Position numbers and translations under genes: made by a program
Shown: one piece after another, positions 52,609 to 62,309 of the stretch
Position numbering within the stretch: position 1 is the stretch's first letter
Layout: each line of letters opens with the position of its first letter
The notes under the pieces: generated by a model
Databases searched by the model: none
What the model saw: the letters and a program-made list of their open reading frames with translations, nothing else
Told to the model about the DNA's origin: nothing
From: Hyphomicrobiaceae bacterium
GTDB taxonomy: Bacteria; Pseudomonadota; Alphaproteobacteria; Rhizobiales; Hyphomicrobiaceae
Assembly: GCA_030655135.1 (NCBI GenBank)
Contig: JAURWC010000020.1
Span: forward strand, 62,001-126,000
Direction of reading: 5' to 3'
Length of the DNA stretch: 64,000 nucleotides

Positions 52609-54113
52609 TGACGGCCCTGACGGCGATCAAAGAGCCGGTAACCGCTGCTGCGCCGAGTATCGAAGCGATCCTCGGACACGAACTCAACGGCATGCTGCGC
52701 GTGCTGACGTGCGGCTCCGTCGACGACGGCAAGTCGACCCTCATCGGCCGCGTGCTGTGGGATGTGGCCGACCTGCCCGAGGATACCCGCGCCAACATCC
52801 AACGCTCGAAGACGAGTTCGGGACATCCCGACTTCTCGCTGCTGCTCGACGGCCTGGTGGCCGAACGCGAGCAAGGCATCACCATTGACATCGCCTGGCG
52901 CTACTTCGATACGGCAACGCGCCGCATCGTCATCATCGACAGCCCCGGCCACGAACAGTACACGCGCAACATGGCATCGGGCGCCTCGCATGCCGACGTC
53001 GCCATCATGCTCATCGACGCGCGTCACGGCATCAAGCGGCAGACGAAGCGTCACGCGGCCATTCTCGACCTCATGGGCGTGAAGCGCGTCATTCTGGCCG
53101 TCAACAAGATGGATCTCGTCGACTGGTCGGAAGAGAAATTCCGCAAGATCGAGGCCGATTTCCGCACCCTGATGTGGCGCTTCGCGTTCTGGGAAGCGAT
53201 CGCGATTCCGGCTTCGGCGGTTGCTGGCGACAACATCGCGTCGAAGAGCGCCAACATGGCCTGGTACACCGGGCCGACGCTGGTGGAGCATCTCGACGAG
53301 ATCCCGAGCCGCGGCATCGCTCCAGCGGGTCACTTTCGCTTTCCCGTGCAGACGGCCCTGCGTGACGCAGCGAGCGATTTCCGCGGCCTTGCCGGAACGG
53401 TGACGTCCGGCTCCGTCGAAGTCGGCGATCGCATCACCGATACGGTCAGCGGCAAGACGGCGAAGGTGCAGCGCATCTCCACGTTTGACGGCGACTTGCA
53501 GAAGGCAAGCCAAGGTCAGGCCGTCGCGATCCAGCTCGATACCGATCTCGACATCGCGCGCGGGGCGGTGATGGCGAAGCCGGAGCAGCTGCCGACGATC
53601 ACGCGCACGCTCGATGCGCGTCTCGTGTGGCTCAGCGAGGACGAATACCAGCAGCGCAAGAGCTATCTGCTGCGCACGTCGACCGATCTGGTGCCGATCT
53701 CGACGCTGGAGATCCGCTCGCTGCTTGACCTGGAAACCCTCGCCGCGCATCCCGCGACGGGCGCCAGCGTCAACGACATCGCCATCGCGCATATCGCATT
53801 GGGCCGTGCCACGGCCTTGGACGCGTTCAGCGACCTGCCAGAGACCGGCAACTTCATGATCGTCGATGCGGTCACCGGCGCCTCGGTCGCCGGTGGCATC
53901 GTGACGGCCGCCAGCACGGCGGCAGCCGCGACGACCGGCCGCCCGGATGCTTTCATCCTCACGCGGTTGATGCTGGAACGCGGGTTGTGCGCGGATCTGG
54001 GATCCGACGCGAAATCGCAGGCCGAGTTCAACCGCCGCGCGGATGAAGTGTCGCTGCTGCTGCGGGCCGCCGGCGTCGCAGTCGAGTTTGAAGTCGACGA
54101 CCCGGGAATCTAA
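52608..54113 (+). CDS. cysN: Sulfate adenylyltransferase large subunit (GTPase)
   Basis: 501 aa. The EF-Tu-like GTPase that drives CysD. G1 GSVDDGKSTLIGR, G2 region EREQGITIDIAWRYF, G3 DSPGHEQYTRNM, G4 NKMDLVDW. It stops after the C-terminal barrels without an APS kinase domain (fused CysNC proteins are about 620-650 aa). Downstream is a decayed permease fragment. Confidence 0.96.
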   Translation: MTALTAIKEPVTAAAPSIEAILGHELNGMLRVLTCGSVDDGKSTLIGRVLWDVADLPEDTRANIQRSKTSSGHPDFSLLLDGLVAEREQGITIDIAWRYFDTATRRIVIIDSPGHEQYTRNMASGASHADVAIMLIDARHGIKRQTKRHAAILDLMGVKRVILAVNKMDLVDWSEEKFRKIEADFRTLMWRFAFWEAIAIPASAVAGDNIASKSANMAWYTGPTLVEHLDEIPSRGIAPAGHFRFPVQTALRDAASDFRGLAGTVTSGSVEVGDRITDTVSGKTAKVQRISTFDGDLQKASQGQAVAIQLDTDLDIARGAVMAKPEQLPTITRTLDARLVWLSEDEYQQRKSYLLRTSTDLVPISTLEIRSLLDLETLAAHPATGASVNDIAIAHIALGRATALDAFSDLPETGNFMIVDAVTGASVAGGIVTAASTAAAATTGRPDAFILTRLMLERGLCADLGSDAKSQAEFNRRADEVSLLLRAAGVAVEFEVDDPGI

Positions 54114-54177
54114 CTGCGACGGCCCACTTCACCCCTCTGCTCCCAAAGCAGGGGCCTACCCGACGCGGCACGCCCCC

Positions 54178-54378
54178 GGCACCGGTATCGTCCATACGAT
54201 CCCGCTGACGTTTGTCGCAGCTGGGCCATGCCGGCTGAGCAACGTCGATCCGATGATCCTGGTGGGATTGCTCGCTGGCTCGATTCCCGGCTTTGCCATC
54301 GGCTCGCGCATCACCGGCATCATCCCGGATTGGGTACCGCGCGTCGCGCTGTCGCTGGTGTTGTGCTACGCAGTCTAA
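54178..54378 (+). pseudogene. C-terminal remnant of a TauE/SafE (TSUP) permease
   Basis: The translation GTGIVHTIPLTFVA ... IPDWVPRVALSLVLCYAV resembles the last two TM segments of sulfite exporter TauE/SafE proteins (the HTIPLTFVAG and LAGSIPGFAIGS stretches are family-like). No start or N-terminal part is present; the frame before it runs through the cysN 3' end. About 65 of the usual 250 residues remain. Such permeases often sit next to cys genes. Confidence 0.6.
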
Positions 54379-54410
54379 GTGCTCGTGGAACAAATAGCAG
54401 GAGGTGTCTC

Positions 54411-54914
54411 GTGCCCACGTTGACGCGACGCGACACGCTCGTAGGCGCTGCAGCCGTCGCGGCCGCCACCCAATTGCCCCTGCCTGTGCTGGCCGGGGAC
54501 ATTCTTGCCGTTCAGGAGAGCCACATGCCTTTACTCCGTATCGATCTGTACGAAGGCCGGAGCGATGACGAACTGACGAAGCTGCTCGATACCGTTCACG
54601 CGGTGATGCTGGCGGCCTTCAAGGTGCCGGAGCGCGACCGCTATCAGATCGTGAGCGAGCATCGGCCATCGCGCATGATCATGCACGACACCGGCCTTAA
54701 CATTCCGCGCACCCGCAACTTCGTGATGATCCAGGTGACGACGCGTCCGCGCTCGCGCGAAATGAAGGAGCAGTTCTACAAGCAGATGGCCGAACAGCTC
54801 GACAAGGTTTGCGGTGTTGCACCCAGCGACGTGATGATGAACTTCGTGACCTGCACCGACGAAGACTGGTCGTTCGGCCTGGGGCGCGCGCAGTTTTTGA
54901 CGAAGGAGCTTTGA
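54411..54914 (+). CDS. Tautomerase-family protein with two possible starts
   Basis: From GTG 54411 (AGGAGG 8 bases before it) the product is 167 aa and starts with a twin-arginine-like leader, TRRDTLVGAAAVAAA ... LPVLAGD. From ATG 54525 (AGGAG at 54514-54518) it is 129 aa and begins MPLLRIDLYEG. In tautomerases the catalytic residue is Pro1, exposed after removal of Met, so only the short form should be active. The domain then shows SEHRPSRMI, RTRNFVMIQVTTRPR and SDVMMNFV. Which start is used cannot be settled from sequence alone. Confidence 0.8.
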   Translation: MPTLTRRDTLVGAAAVAAATQLPLPVLAGDILAVQESHMPLLRIDLYEGRSDDELTKLLDTVHAVMLAAFKVPERDRYQIVSEHRPSRMIMHDTGLNIPRTRNFVMIQVTTRPRSREMKEQFYKQMAEQLDKVCGVAPSDVMMNFVTCTDEDWSFGLGRAQFLTKEL

Positions 54915-54948
54915 GGGGGCGTTTCGACGATTGGCTATCGCTTCAAAT

Positions 54949-54970
54949 GGGGTCAGACCGAGGTATGACC
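54949..54970. repeat. Degenerate REP-like palindrome
   Basis: GGGGTCAGACC followed after 2 bases by GGTATGACC, an imperfect copy of the two palindromes flanking the RAYT gene, 52 bases to the left of the first. Confidence 0.7.
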
Positions 54971-55021
54971 GCGAAATGACCGTTAGATCCCCAGCGATGC
55001 CAAGCGTGTGGAGTTAGACCT

Positions 55022-55045
55022 GGGGTCAGACCTCGGTCTGACCCC
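55022..55045. repeat. REP palindrome, left copy
   Basis: Perfect 11-bp arms GGGGTCAGACC and GGTCTGACCCC with the 2-base centre TC. It lies 6 bases from the RAYT stop. Confidence 0.9.
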
Positions 55046-55051
55046 TTGCTG

Positions 55052-55633
55052 TTAACTTGCGAGTCCCAAATAGTAAGCGCGTGTTTCGTCGTCTATGCCT
55101 TCTGCCACGAAGCGCTGATAAGTTTCGGGAGCAGCCTGAGCGCCAATCATGTCCAGAATCACGTCTGATCGCATCTGAACGAGCCCGCAAGGCTGGCCAA
55201 CATAGTCAGCATAGCTCGACCATTTCCAATCCCCAGGCCGCGGGACAATTCCGGCCTCGACGGGATTCAAATGAATATATCTACTGACCTGCATAAGCTG
55301 CGCGTCGTTGCGAATGAGCACAGACATGTAGCGTCCGCGAAACCGTGCTCCATCCACTCCGTCGCGCTTGTTGGCAACGTTGGTGAACTTGCCGGCGAGA
55401 CGTTTCATGCCTTCAGCGAGCCGCGCATCGACACTACGAACCAGCAAGTGATAGTGGTTACCCATCAGGCAGAAGCAGTGCAGCTCGATTTGAGCGAGGG
55501 CGAATGCCTCATCGAGACAGGCGCAGAACAACGTTCGATCTGCATCGGTGTGAAAAATAGTCTGCCGGGCCGCGCCCCGGTTCATCACGTGATGCCAGGC
55601 ACCCGGATAATCAATTCGAAGAGACCGCGGCAT
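55052..55633 (-). CDS. REP-associated tyrosine transposase (RAYT)
   Basis: 193 aa. IS200/IS605-like Y1 transposase fold: MPRSLRIDYPGAWHHVMNRG at the start, the HUH pair in CLMGNHYHLLVRS, and the catalytic Tyr region SRYIHLNPVEAGIV. RAYTs move or trim REP sequences and are thought to spread them through the genome. The start, motif order and length are all regular, so the gene looks intact. Confidence 0.92.
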   Translation of the reverse strand: MPRSLRIDYPGAWHHVMNRGAARQTIFHTDADRTLFCACLDEAFALAQIELHCFCLMGNHYHLLVRSVDARLAEGMKRLAGKFTNVANKRDGVDGARFRGRYMSVLIRNDAQLMQVSRYIHLNPVEAGIVPRPGDWKWSSYADYVGQPCGLVQMRSDVILDMIGAQAAPETYQRFVAEGIDDETRAYYLGLAS

Positions 55634-55715
55634 CGCTCAGTTGTCCAAGCCGACTCTGCCACGCTAACGGTATGATGTGGACTGATCAAGACGCCGTATG
55701 CTTGATGTCGAGCTA

Positions 55716-55739
55716 GGGGTCAGACCGAGGTCTGACCCC
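55716..55739. repeat. REP palindrome, right copy
   Basis: Same 11-bp arms as the left copy, centre GA; exact inverted mirror of 55022-55045. Confidence 0.9.
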
Positions 55740-55742
55740 ATT

Positions 55743-57218
55743 TCAGATGCCGAGCTTCTTGCGCAAAATCTCGTTCACGGCGGCCGGGTTGGCCTTGCCG
55801 CCGGAGGACTTCATGACCTGGCCGACGAACCAGCCGAGGAGGTTCGGCTTGAGCTTGGCCTGCTCGGCCTTGTCGGGATTGGCGGCGATGATCTCGTCGA
55901 TGGCTTTTTCGATGGCGCCGGTGTCGGTCACCTGCTTCATGCCGCGCAGCTCGACGATGTCTGCCGGGTAGCCCCCCTCGGTCCAGACGATCTCGAACAG
56001 CTCCTTGGCGATCTTGCCGGAGATGGTGCCGCCGGCAATGAGATCGACGATGGCGCCGAGTTGGCCAGCCGACACGGGGCTGTCGGCGATGTCGCGGCCT
56101 TCCTTGTTCAGACGGCCGAACAGCTCGTTGATGACCCAGTTGGCGGCCGCCTTGCCGTCACGGCCCTTGGCGACCGCTTCGAAGAAGTCGGCGTTCTCGC
56201 GCTCGGCGACGAGAACTGACGCGTCGTAAGGCGACAAGCCATAGCTCTTCATGAAACGTGCACGCTTCTCGTCCGGCAACTCGGGCAGATGCTGCGCCAG
56301 CTCGTCGACGTAGGCCTGCGTGAACTCGAGCGGCAGCAAATCGGGATCGGGGAAGTAGCGGTAGTCGTGCGCTTCTTCCTTGGAGCGCATCGAGCGCGTC
56401 TCGCCGCGGCCGGGATCGAACAGGCGGGTTTCCTGGCTGATCGTGCCGCCGTCTTCAAGGATGTCGATCTGGCGGCGCGCTTCCACGTCGACGGCCTGGC
56501 CGATGAAGCGGATGGAGTTGACGTTCTTGATTTCGCAACGCGTGCCAAACGGCTCGCCCGGCTTGCGCACGGACACGTTGACGTCAGCCCGCAAGTTGCC
56601 CTTATCCATGTCGCCATCGCAGGTGCCGAGGTAGCGCAGGATGGTGCGAAGCTTCGTGACGTAGGCCTGCGCCTGCTTGGCGGAGCGCAGATCCGGCTTC
56701 GACACGATCTCCATCAGGGCGACGCCTGAGCGGTTGAGATCGACGTAGGAATATTCCGGGTGCTGGTCGTGGATCGACTTGCCGGCGTCCTGCTCCAGAT
56801 GCAGCCGCTCAATGCCGACCGTGATCGTCTCGCCATCGGCGTCGATCTCGACTTCGCCTTCGCCGACGATCGGCTGCTTGTACTGGCTGATCTGATAGCC
56901 CTGCGGCAGGTCGGGATAGAAGTAGTTCTTGCGGTCGAACACGCTTTTCAGGTTGATGCCGGCCTTGAGCCCCAAGCCAGTGCGTACTGCCTGCGCCACG
57001 CATTCGGCGTTGATGACGGGGAGCATGCCGGGCATGGCCGCGTCGACCAGCGACACGTGGCTGTTGGGCTCGGCGCCAAACGCGGTGGATGAGCCCGAAA
57101 ACAGCTTCGATTTCGACGCCACCTGAGCGTGCACCTCAAGGCCGACGATGATCTCCCAATCACCTGTCGCGCCAGGGATGAGGTTTTTGTTCGTGGCCGA
57201 TTTCGTCGTGTCCTGCAT
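55743..57218 (-). CDS. gatB: Aspartyl/glutamyl-tRNA amidotransferase subunit B
   Basis: 491 aa from ATG at 57218, with AGGAG 8 bases upstream; a TTG one codon earlier is not needed. Part of GatCAB, which amidates Glu-tRNAGln and Asp-tRNAAsn. Signatures: [43 protein letters not shown] and the tail domain ending in [10 protein letters not shown]. gatA and gatC are not in the window. Confidence 0.96.
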   Translation of the reverse strand: MQDTTKSATNKNLIPGATGDWEIIVGLEVHAQVASKSKLFSGSSTAFGAEPNSHVSLVDAAMPGMLPVINAECVAQAVRTGLGLKAGINLKSVFDRKNYFYPDLPQGYQISQYKQPIVGEGEVEIDADGETITVGIERLHLEQDAGKSIHDQHPEYSYVDLNRSGVALMEIVSKPDLRSAKQAQAYVTKLRTILRYLGTCDGDMDKGNLRADVNVSVRKPGEPFGTRCEIKNVNSIRFIGQAVDVEARRQIDILEDGGTISQETRLFDPGRGETRSMRSKEEAHDYRYFPDPDLLPLEFTQAYVDELAQHLPELPDEKRARFMKSYGLSPYDASVLVAERENADFFEAVAKGRDGKAAANWVINELFGRLNKEGRDIADSPVSAGQLGAIVDLIAGGTISGKIAKELFEIVWTEGGYPADIVELRGMKQVTDTGAIEKAIDEIIAANPDKAEQAKLKPNLLGWFVGQVMKSSGGKANPAAVNEILRKKLGI

Positions 57219-57390
57219 CAAAAAATCTCCTGTGGCCCAACCTGTTAGCGCAAGCTAACCGGCCTCGCAATAGCAGCGGGCTGAGCGTTGGCCGGCGGAC
57301 CGGGCGACGGGTTGGGTGCCCACACGCGTTACGACACCAGCGGGCGCGACGCGTACCCGCATCACGGTGGGATCACAGGGAGGACTAAGA

Positions 57391-57804
57391 ATGTTCAAAA
57401 CCAGCATCATCGCGACGTTAGCCGGCGTAATGGCACTGACATTAGCTGTAGACGACGCGGAAGCGCGGCGCGGCGGCAAGCGCAGCTGGGAACTGCTTGG
57501 CTCGCAGAAGGTCGGCTTCCTGATCGACAAGGACGTCATTCAGGTCGGCCGCAAGGACGGCGACTTTTCGAAGATCAAGATTGTCGTCAAAGGCAACGAC
57601 GTGGAGTTCAAGGACGTCGACATCGTTTACGGCAACGGCCAGAAGGACGACATCCAGATTCGCAACCGCATCAAAGCAGGCGGTGAGACGCGCGCCGTCG
57701 ACCTGAAAGGCGGCGACCGTTTCATCAAGCGCGTCGAGTTCGTTTACAAGAGCAAGCCGAGCTTCAAGGGCCAAGCCACAGTCGAACTGTGGGGCAAGGA
57801 CTAA
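57391..57804 (+). CDS. Exported protein, DUF2541-like
   Basis: 137 aa, AGGGAGGA 8 bases before the ATG. A signal peptide (TLAGVMALTLAVDDAEA), then a single beta-rich domain: WELLGSQKVGFLIDKDVIQV, GNDVEFKDVDIVYGNGQKDD, GGETRAVDLKGGDRFIKRV and GQATVELWG. It resembles DUF2541 members; function unknown. Confidence 0.72.
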   Translation: MFKTSIIATLAGVMALTLAVDDAEARRGGKRSWELLGSQKVGFLIDKDVIQVGRKDGDFSKIKIVVKGNDVEFKDVDIVYGNGQKDDIQIRNRIKAGGETRAVDLKGGDRFIKRVEFVYKSKPSFKGQATVELWGKD

Positions 57805-58017
57805 TTTTCGAGCTCTGACTTTGCTGGCCGCCGCGACGACGAAGCCGTCCGCGGCGGCCTCCAAATTACCGCATGTGGGTCAAAAGGCCCGCGATTCCCT
57901 GTAATGCCTCGTCAATTCTCGCCCTGTTTTGGCCTTGGCAGGCCCGTCTAATGCTTCCGATTACCGGGGGTTAAAGGTTGTTGACGCATTCTGACCGTTC
58001 GCGCGGCAGTTGGGCGT

Positions 58018-59574
58018 TTGCAGCCATTGCCGTCGCCGTACAGGGAAGTTCTCTTGGATTATCCGGCTAGCTTGTTTCATCGGGCACGAAAAGCTGCGGC
58101 CTGCCTCGCGCTCACCCTCGCGTGGCTCGGCGCGTCGCATCTGTCTGCGCGGCCGGGCGATACGCGCACGATCAGCTTTTATCACATCCATACCAAAGAG
58201 ACGCTGACCGTCACCTACAAGAAGAACGGCAAGTTTGTTCCCGACGCGCTTAAGCAAATCAATCATCACATGCGGGATTGGCGCCTCAACCAAGAGATTC
58301 CGATCGATCCCAATACGGTCGACCTGCTCTGGGAAATGCACACGGAACTCGGCTCCCGCGAGCCCATCCACGTCATCTGCGGATACCGCGCGCCGGCCAC
58401 GAATACCATGCTGCGCAAGACTCGCGGTGGCCAGGCGAGCCAGAGTCAGCACATGACCGGCAAGGCCATCGACGTGGCGTTTCCAGACATTCCCGCCAAG
58501 CAACTCCGCTACTCAGCCATGATCCGCGAGCGCGGCGGCGTTGGCTATTATCCCACGTCGGCGATCCCGTTCGTGCATGTTGACACATCGCGCGTGCGTC
58601 ACTGGCCACGCATGGGCCGCGACGAGCTTGCCCTGCTCTTCCCGTCCGGCCGCAGCCAGCACAATCCCTCGAGCGGCGGGCCGATTACGGCTGACGACGT
58701 GCGCAGCGCGCGCGCCAAGCAGAAGGACATGGCGCAGCAGGTGGCGGCGTTCTTCGAACTGCGCTCGCGGCCAAAGAAGGACACGATGCTGGCGCTGGCG
58801 GAGCCCGTACCGCAGCCGAAGGCTGCCGCCCGCCCGCCGAAGAAGCCGGGACCCGTCGTCGCCGCGTTGACGCCGCCGCCTGCGCCTTCTCCCGTCAAGC
58901 GCGCCGGTGGGGATGTCCCGAAGCTTGTTGCCGAACCGCGCACGGCAGAGCGTCCCGCCAGCTTCAAGCGTGAGCCGCGCGACAAGCGCGATCGCCAGCA
59001 AATGGAACAGTTGGTGACCCTGGCGTCACTGGAGAAGTTCAACGCCGGCGTGCCCAAGCCTGCCGAGCCACCGCAGGCTCCGCCTGCCGTGGCCGTTCCC
59101 AATGCACCTGCGCGCAATGCCGAGGCGATGGCAGAGGAAGCAGCGACCGTGGCCTCCGACCGCGCGGCTCTGGCGCGCCTGGCCGAGGCCAAGACCAGCG
59201 CCGAGGCGGACGAGGCGACGGGGCGTTTCGGCTGGGGATCGAGCTTCGTGCGCGCGCCCGATTACGACGAGGATCATCCCGAGGAGCTGGCGTACCGGCC
59301 ATTCCCGCTTGAGCCCATGATGACGGCCAAGGCGGACGATCCTCAGCTGTCTCAACTGCAGCCGCTTGATGTCGGCCGCACTCTGGATCTGATGGACGAT
59401 GGCGGTGCCGTGGCGCCGATGCGATTGCGGCCCAAAGAGAAGGTGGCGCAGGCGATGTGGTCGCAGCAGTTCCAGGGCTCGGTCGTGAGCCGGATGCCGA
59501 GCGAGGGCGAGGCCTCTGTCGGTCCGGTGCCGAAGGGGCTGAACGAACGCAGCGTTACGACGACTGTGCGATAA
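58018..59574 (+). CDS. DUF882 (M15-like) protein with long Pro/Ala-rich tail
   Basis: Up to 518 aa from a TTG at 58018; the start is uncertain. A signal-like segment (ARKAAACLALTLAWLGASHLSA) is followed by a YcbK-type peptidase M15 domain at about 50-205: FYHIHTKETL, ICGYRAPATN, then zinc-ligand motifs QHMTGKAIDVAFPD and FVHVDTSRVRHWPRMG. The rest, about 300 residues, is Pro/Ala/Lys-rich with no fold recognised. It is probably a cell-wall-acting protein in the periplasm. Its 3' end overlaps the convergent oxyR by 20 bases. Confidence 0.83.
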   Translation: MQPLPSPYREVLLDYPASLFHRARKAAACLALTLAWLGASHLSARPGDTRTISFYHIHTKETLTVTYKKNGKFVPDALKQINHHMRDWRLNQEIPIDPNTVDLLWEMHTELGSREPIHVICGYRAPATNTMLRKTRGGQASQSQHMTGKAIDVAFPDIPAKQLRYSAMIRERGGVGYYPTSAIPFVHVDTSRVRHWPRMGRDELALLFPSGRSQHNPSSGGPITADDVRSARAKQKDMAQQVAAFFELRSRPKKDTMLALAEPVPQPKAAARPPKKPGPVVAALTPPPAPSPVKRAGGDVPKLVAEPRTAERPASFKREPRDKRDRQQMEQLVTLASLEKFNAGVPKPAEPPQAPPAVAVPNAPARNAEAMAEEAATVASDRAALARLAEAKTSAEADEATGRFGWGSSFVRAPDYDEDHPEELAYRPFPLEPMMTAKADDPQLSQLQPLDVGRTLDLMDDGGAVAPMRLRPKEKVAQAMWSQQFQGSVVSRMPSEGEASVGPVPKGLNERSVTTTVR

Positions 59575-60523
59575 GGGCGTTGTGCTTCTTCTGCTTGCCC
59601 GGCATGCGTGCCGTGGTGTCGAGCAATCCATCTTCCCAAGCGCGGGTCACCAGCCGCCCAAGCTCCATGAAGTCCGGCTTGCGAGGCGATGTCGAGCGCC
59701 AGACTAGCCCGAGGGTGCGGAAGGGTTCAGGGTCGATGAAGCGCACGAGGCTGAGATCGCGGCCGCGGCCTTCGACGCCGAGGCAAATCTCCGGGAGCAA
59801 CGTGATGCCGAAGCCGGCGGCCACCATCTCGATGATCGTCGATAGGCTGGAGGCGCCGAACGTATTGACGGTGTCGACTTGCTGCAGGCTGCAGTACGTC
59901 AGCGCCTGATCGCGCAGGCAATGTCCCTCCTCCAGCAGCAGAAGCCGCTCGTGCTCGATCAGCTCTTTGGTGGCGCGCACGCGGCCTGAAAGCTTTCGCT
60001 CCTTCGGCAGGGCGAGGACGAAGCGGTCATCGAAGAGCGGGAGGGCTTCCAGGTCAGGGTGCTTCACCGGCAGTGCCAGCAACAGCACGTCAAGCTTTCC
60101 CTCGATGAGTTCATCGGTAAGAATTTGCGTCTGCGTTTCGCGCACGTGCAGTTCAAGTTCCGGATAGGCTTCGCGCAGCAATGGCAGCAGCGGCGGCAGC
60201 ATGTAGGGCGCGACTGAGGGAATGACACCGACACGCAGGACACCGGACAAGACCTTGTTGGCGTGTTGTGCGAAGGCGATGAGATCGCGAACGTCGCCGA
60301 GAATGCGGGCTGACCGCTGCGCGATTTCTTGGCCCTTCGCCGTCAACTGCACGCCGGAACGCGTGCGTTCGACGAGCATCAGTCCGAGGCTCTGCTCCAG
60401 TTCGTGGATCTGCATGGACAGGGCCGGCTGCGTTACCGCACAGGAATCGGCCGCCCGTCCAAAGTGGAGCTCGCGTGCGAGCGCGTCGAAATATCGAAGC
60501 TGCTTGATGGTTACATGTGTCAT
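59555..60523 (-). CDS. oxyR: LysR-family hydrogen-peroxide regulator OxyR
   Basis: 322 aa from ATG at 60523. N-terminal winged helix MTHVTIKQLRYFDALARELHFGRAAD ... QPALSMQIHELEQSLG. In the sensing domain the redox Cys pair is at LLEEGHCLRDQAL and, a few residues on, TYCSLQQVD, as in OxyR. Divergent from katA, the classic arrangement for OxyR control of catalase. Confidence 0.88.
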   Translation of the reverse strand: MTHVTIKQLRYFDALARELHFGRAADSCAVTQPALSMQIHELEQSLGLMLVERTRSGVQLTAKGQEIAQRSARILGDVRDLIAFAQHANKVLSGVLRVGVIPSVAPYMLPPLLPLLREAYPELELHVRETQTQILTDELIEGKLDVLLLALPVKHPDLEALPLFDDRFVLALPKERKLSGRVRATKELIEHERLLLLEEGHCLRDQALTYCSLQQVDTVNTFGASSLSTIIEMVAAGFGITLLPEICLGVEGRGRDLSLVRFIDPEPFRTLGLVWRSTSPRKPDFMELGRLVTRAWEDGLLDTTARMPGKQKKHNALIAQSS

Positions 60524-60546
60524 CAGACAACCTGATCTTGTCGCCA

Positions 60547-60562
60547 ACAAATTACGATTTGT
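60547..60562. promoter_or_regulatory. Candidate OxyR operator
   Basis: Inverted repeat ACAAAT-TACG-ATTTGT, 24 bases upstream of the oxyR start in the oxyR-katA intergenic region. Position suggests autoregulation. A second, AT-rich stretch (60716-60760) may be the katA promoter. Confidence 0.4.
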
Positions 60563-60656
60563 CCTTACTACACCCTGCCTTTAATTTTGACACATCACGG
60601 CTTCGTCAACGACGCACCGTGTAGGCGGCGTGCGGGAGACCGGACCGCCGTCAAAG

Positions 60657-60690
60657 CGCCCCGGACCGTGCGCCGAAGCGGCCCGGGGCG
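60657..60690 (+). other. GC hairpin in the katA leader region
   Basis: Arms CGCCCCGG and CCGGGGCG around an 18-base loop, followed by TTGCTC. It resembles the stem after katA (62310), so both may come from one terminator-like repeat. Confidence 0.35.
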
Positions 60691-60805
60691 TTGCTCAAGA
60701 CACGTCAGTCAGTTTTTCTTATCGGCTCTGCAAATATTTATAACTTTTGTTTATCGTCCGTTTGCTGTTAGGTCCTCAGATCACTTAATCATTCGGGAGC
60801 GGTCT

Positions 60806-62281
60806 ATGACCTCGAAAGTCATGACGACGAGCGCTGGCGCGCCTGTCGCAGACAATCAGAATTCGCAATCAGCCGGGCCGCGGGGGCCGTTGCTGCTGCA
60901 GGACTATCAGCTGCTTGAGAAGCTGGCGCATCAGAACCGCGAGCGCATTCCGGAGCGTACGGTTCACGCCAAGGGCTGGGGCGCGCACGGCACCTTTACC
61001 GTCACGCACGACATCACGCGCTACACCAAGGCGGCAGTCTTCGCCAAGATCGGCAAGACGACGGACATGATCGCGCGGTTCTCGACCGTTGCAGGAGAAA
61101 TGGGCGCTGCCGACGCGGAGCGCGACGTGCGCGGTTTCGCACTGAAGTTCTACACCGAGGAAGGCAACTGGGACATCGTCGGCAACAACACGCCGGTTTT
61201 CTTCGTTCGCGATCCGCTGAAATTCCCTGACTTCATTCATACGCAGAAGCGCCATCCGCGCACCAACATGCGCTCGCCCACGGCGATGTGGGATTTCTGG
61301 TCGCTGTCACCCGAGAGCCTGCATCAGGTGACGATCCTGATGTCGGACCGCGGATTGCCGACGGACGTTCGCCACGTTGACGGCTTCGGCTCGCACACAT
61401 TTTCGTTCCTCAATGCCGCCGACGAGCGCCATTGGGTGAAGTTCCACTTCAAGAGCCAGCAAGGTCACAAGCACTGGACCAACAAGCAAGCCGCAGAAGT
61501 GGTTGGGCGCACGCGTGAATCTACGCAGGAGGATCTGTACGGCGCGATCGAGTCGGGCAACTTCCCGAAATGGACGATGTTCGTGCAGGTGATGAGCGAG
61601 GAGCAAGCGAAGCACACCAGCTACAATACTTTCGACATCACTAAGGTGTGGCCGCATGGCGAATTCCCGCTGATCGAGGCCGGCGTGTTCGAACTGAACC
61701 GCAACGCCGACAACTATTTCGCGGAGATCGAGCAGCTGGCGCTGTCGCCGAAGAATATTGTGCCCGGCATCGGCTTCTCGCCGGACAAGATGCTGCAGGC
61801 GCGTATTTTCTCGTACGCCGACGCGCACCGTTACCGGCTCGGCACGCACTACGAAGCGCTGCCGGTTAACGCCCCGAAGTGCCCGATGCACCACTATCAC
61901 AAAGACGGTGCGATGCGCTTCTTCGCCAATGATACGGGCAACGCCAATGCTTATTACGAGCCCAACTCGTTCGGTGGACCGGCCCAGGCGCCCCAATTTG
62001 CCGAACCACCGCTTGCGTTGGAAGGCGCTGCCGATCGCTTCAATCATCGCGACGGTAACGACGACTACATCCAGCCGGGCAATCTATTCCGGCTGCTGAA
62101 GCCGAATGCCAAGGAGCGGCTGATGGACAACATCGCTGCGGCCATGCAAGGCGTGCCGAAGGAGATCGTGGAACGGCAGGTGGTTCACTTCATGCGCGCG
62201 GACCCGGCGTACGGCGCGGGCGTAGCCCAGCGCATGGGTGTTGCCGTGCCGGTCGAAGCACACAGAACAGCGGCGGAGTAA
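60806..62281 (+). CDS. katA: Monofunctional heme catalase
   Basis: 491 aa from ATG 60806, which has CGGGAGC about 7 bases before it; an open frame back to 60587 has no catalase sequence. Catalytic His in [14 protein letters not shown], Asn in [12 protein letters not shown], and the heme-ligand Tyr in [14 protein letters not shown]. Length is that of the small-subunit class. Removes hydrogen peroxide in the cytoplasm; probably under OxyR. Confidence 0.95.
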   Translation: MTSKVMTTSAGAPVADNQNSQSAGPRGPLLLQDYQLLEKLAHQNRERIPERTVHAKGWGAHGTFTVTHDITRYTKAAVFAKIGKTTDMIARFSTVAGEMGAADAERDVRGFALKFYTEEGNWDIVGNNTPVFFVRDPLKFPDFIHTQKRHPRTNMRSPTAMWDFWSLSPESLHQVTILMSDRGLPTDVRHVDGFGSHTFSFLNAADERHWVKFHFKSQQGHKHWTNKQAAEVVGRTRESTQEDLYGAIESGNFPKWTMFVQVMSEEQAKHTSYNTFDITKVWPHGEFPLIEAGVFELNRNADNYFAEIEQLALSPKNIVPGIGFSPDKMLQARIFSYADAHRYRLGTHYEALPVNAPKCPMHHYHKDGAMRFFANDTGNANAYYEPNSFGGPAQAPQFAEPPLALEGAADRFNHRDGNDDYIQPGNLFRLLKPNAKERLMDNIAAAMQGVPKEIVERQVVHFMRADPAYGAGVAQRMGVAVPVEAHRTAAE

Positions 62282-62309
62282 GGGGCAACCCTATCTCCCG
62301 CCATTGTAG

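Larger units (their letters stand above)
55022..55739 (-). mobile_element. REP/RAYT element, 718 bp
   Basis: A transposase gene of the REP-associated tyrosine type framed by two REP palindromes that are exact reverse complements of one another (centres TC and GA). The right copy ends 3 bases from the gatB stop codon, so the element sits tight against gatB without breaking it. Confidence 0.8.

Noticed and set aside
60587-60805. Longer N-terminus for catalase
   Set aside because: The extension is Arg-rich, not catalase-like, and includes the AT-rich promoter stretch; ATG 60806 has a ribosome site.
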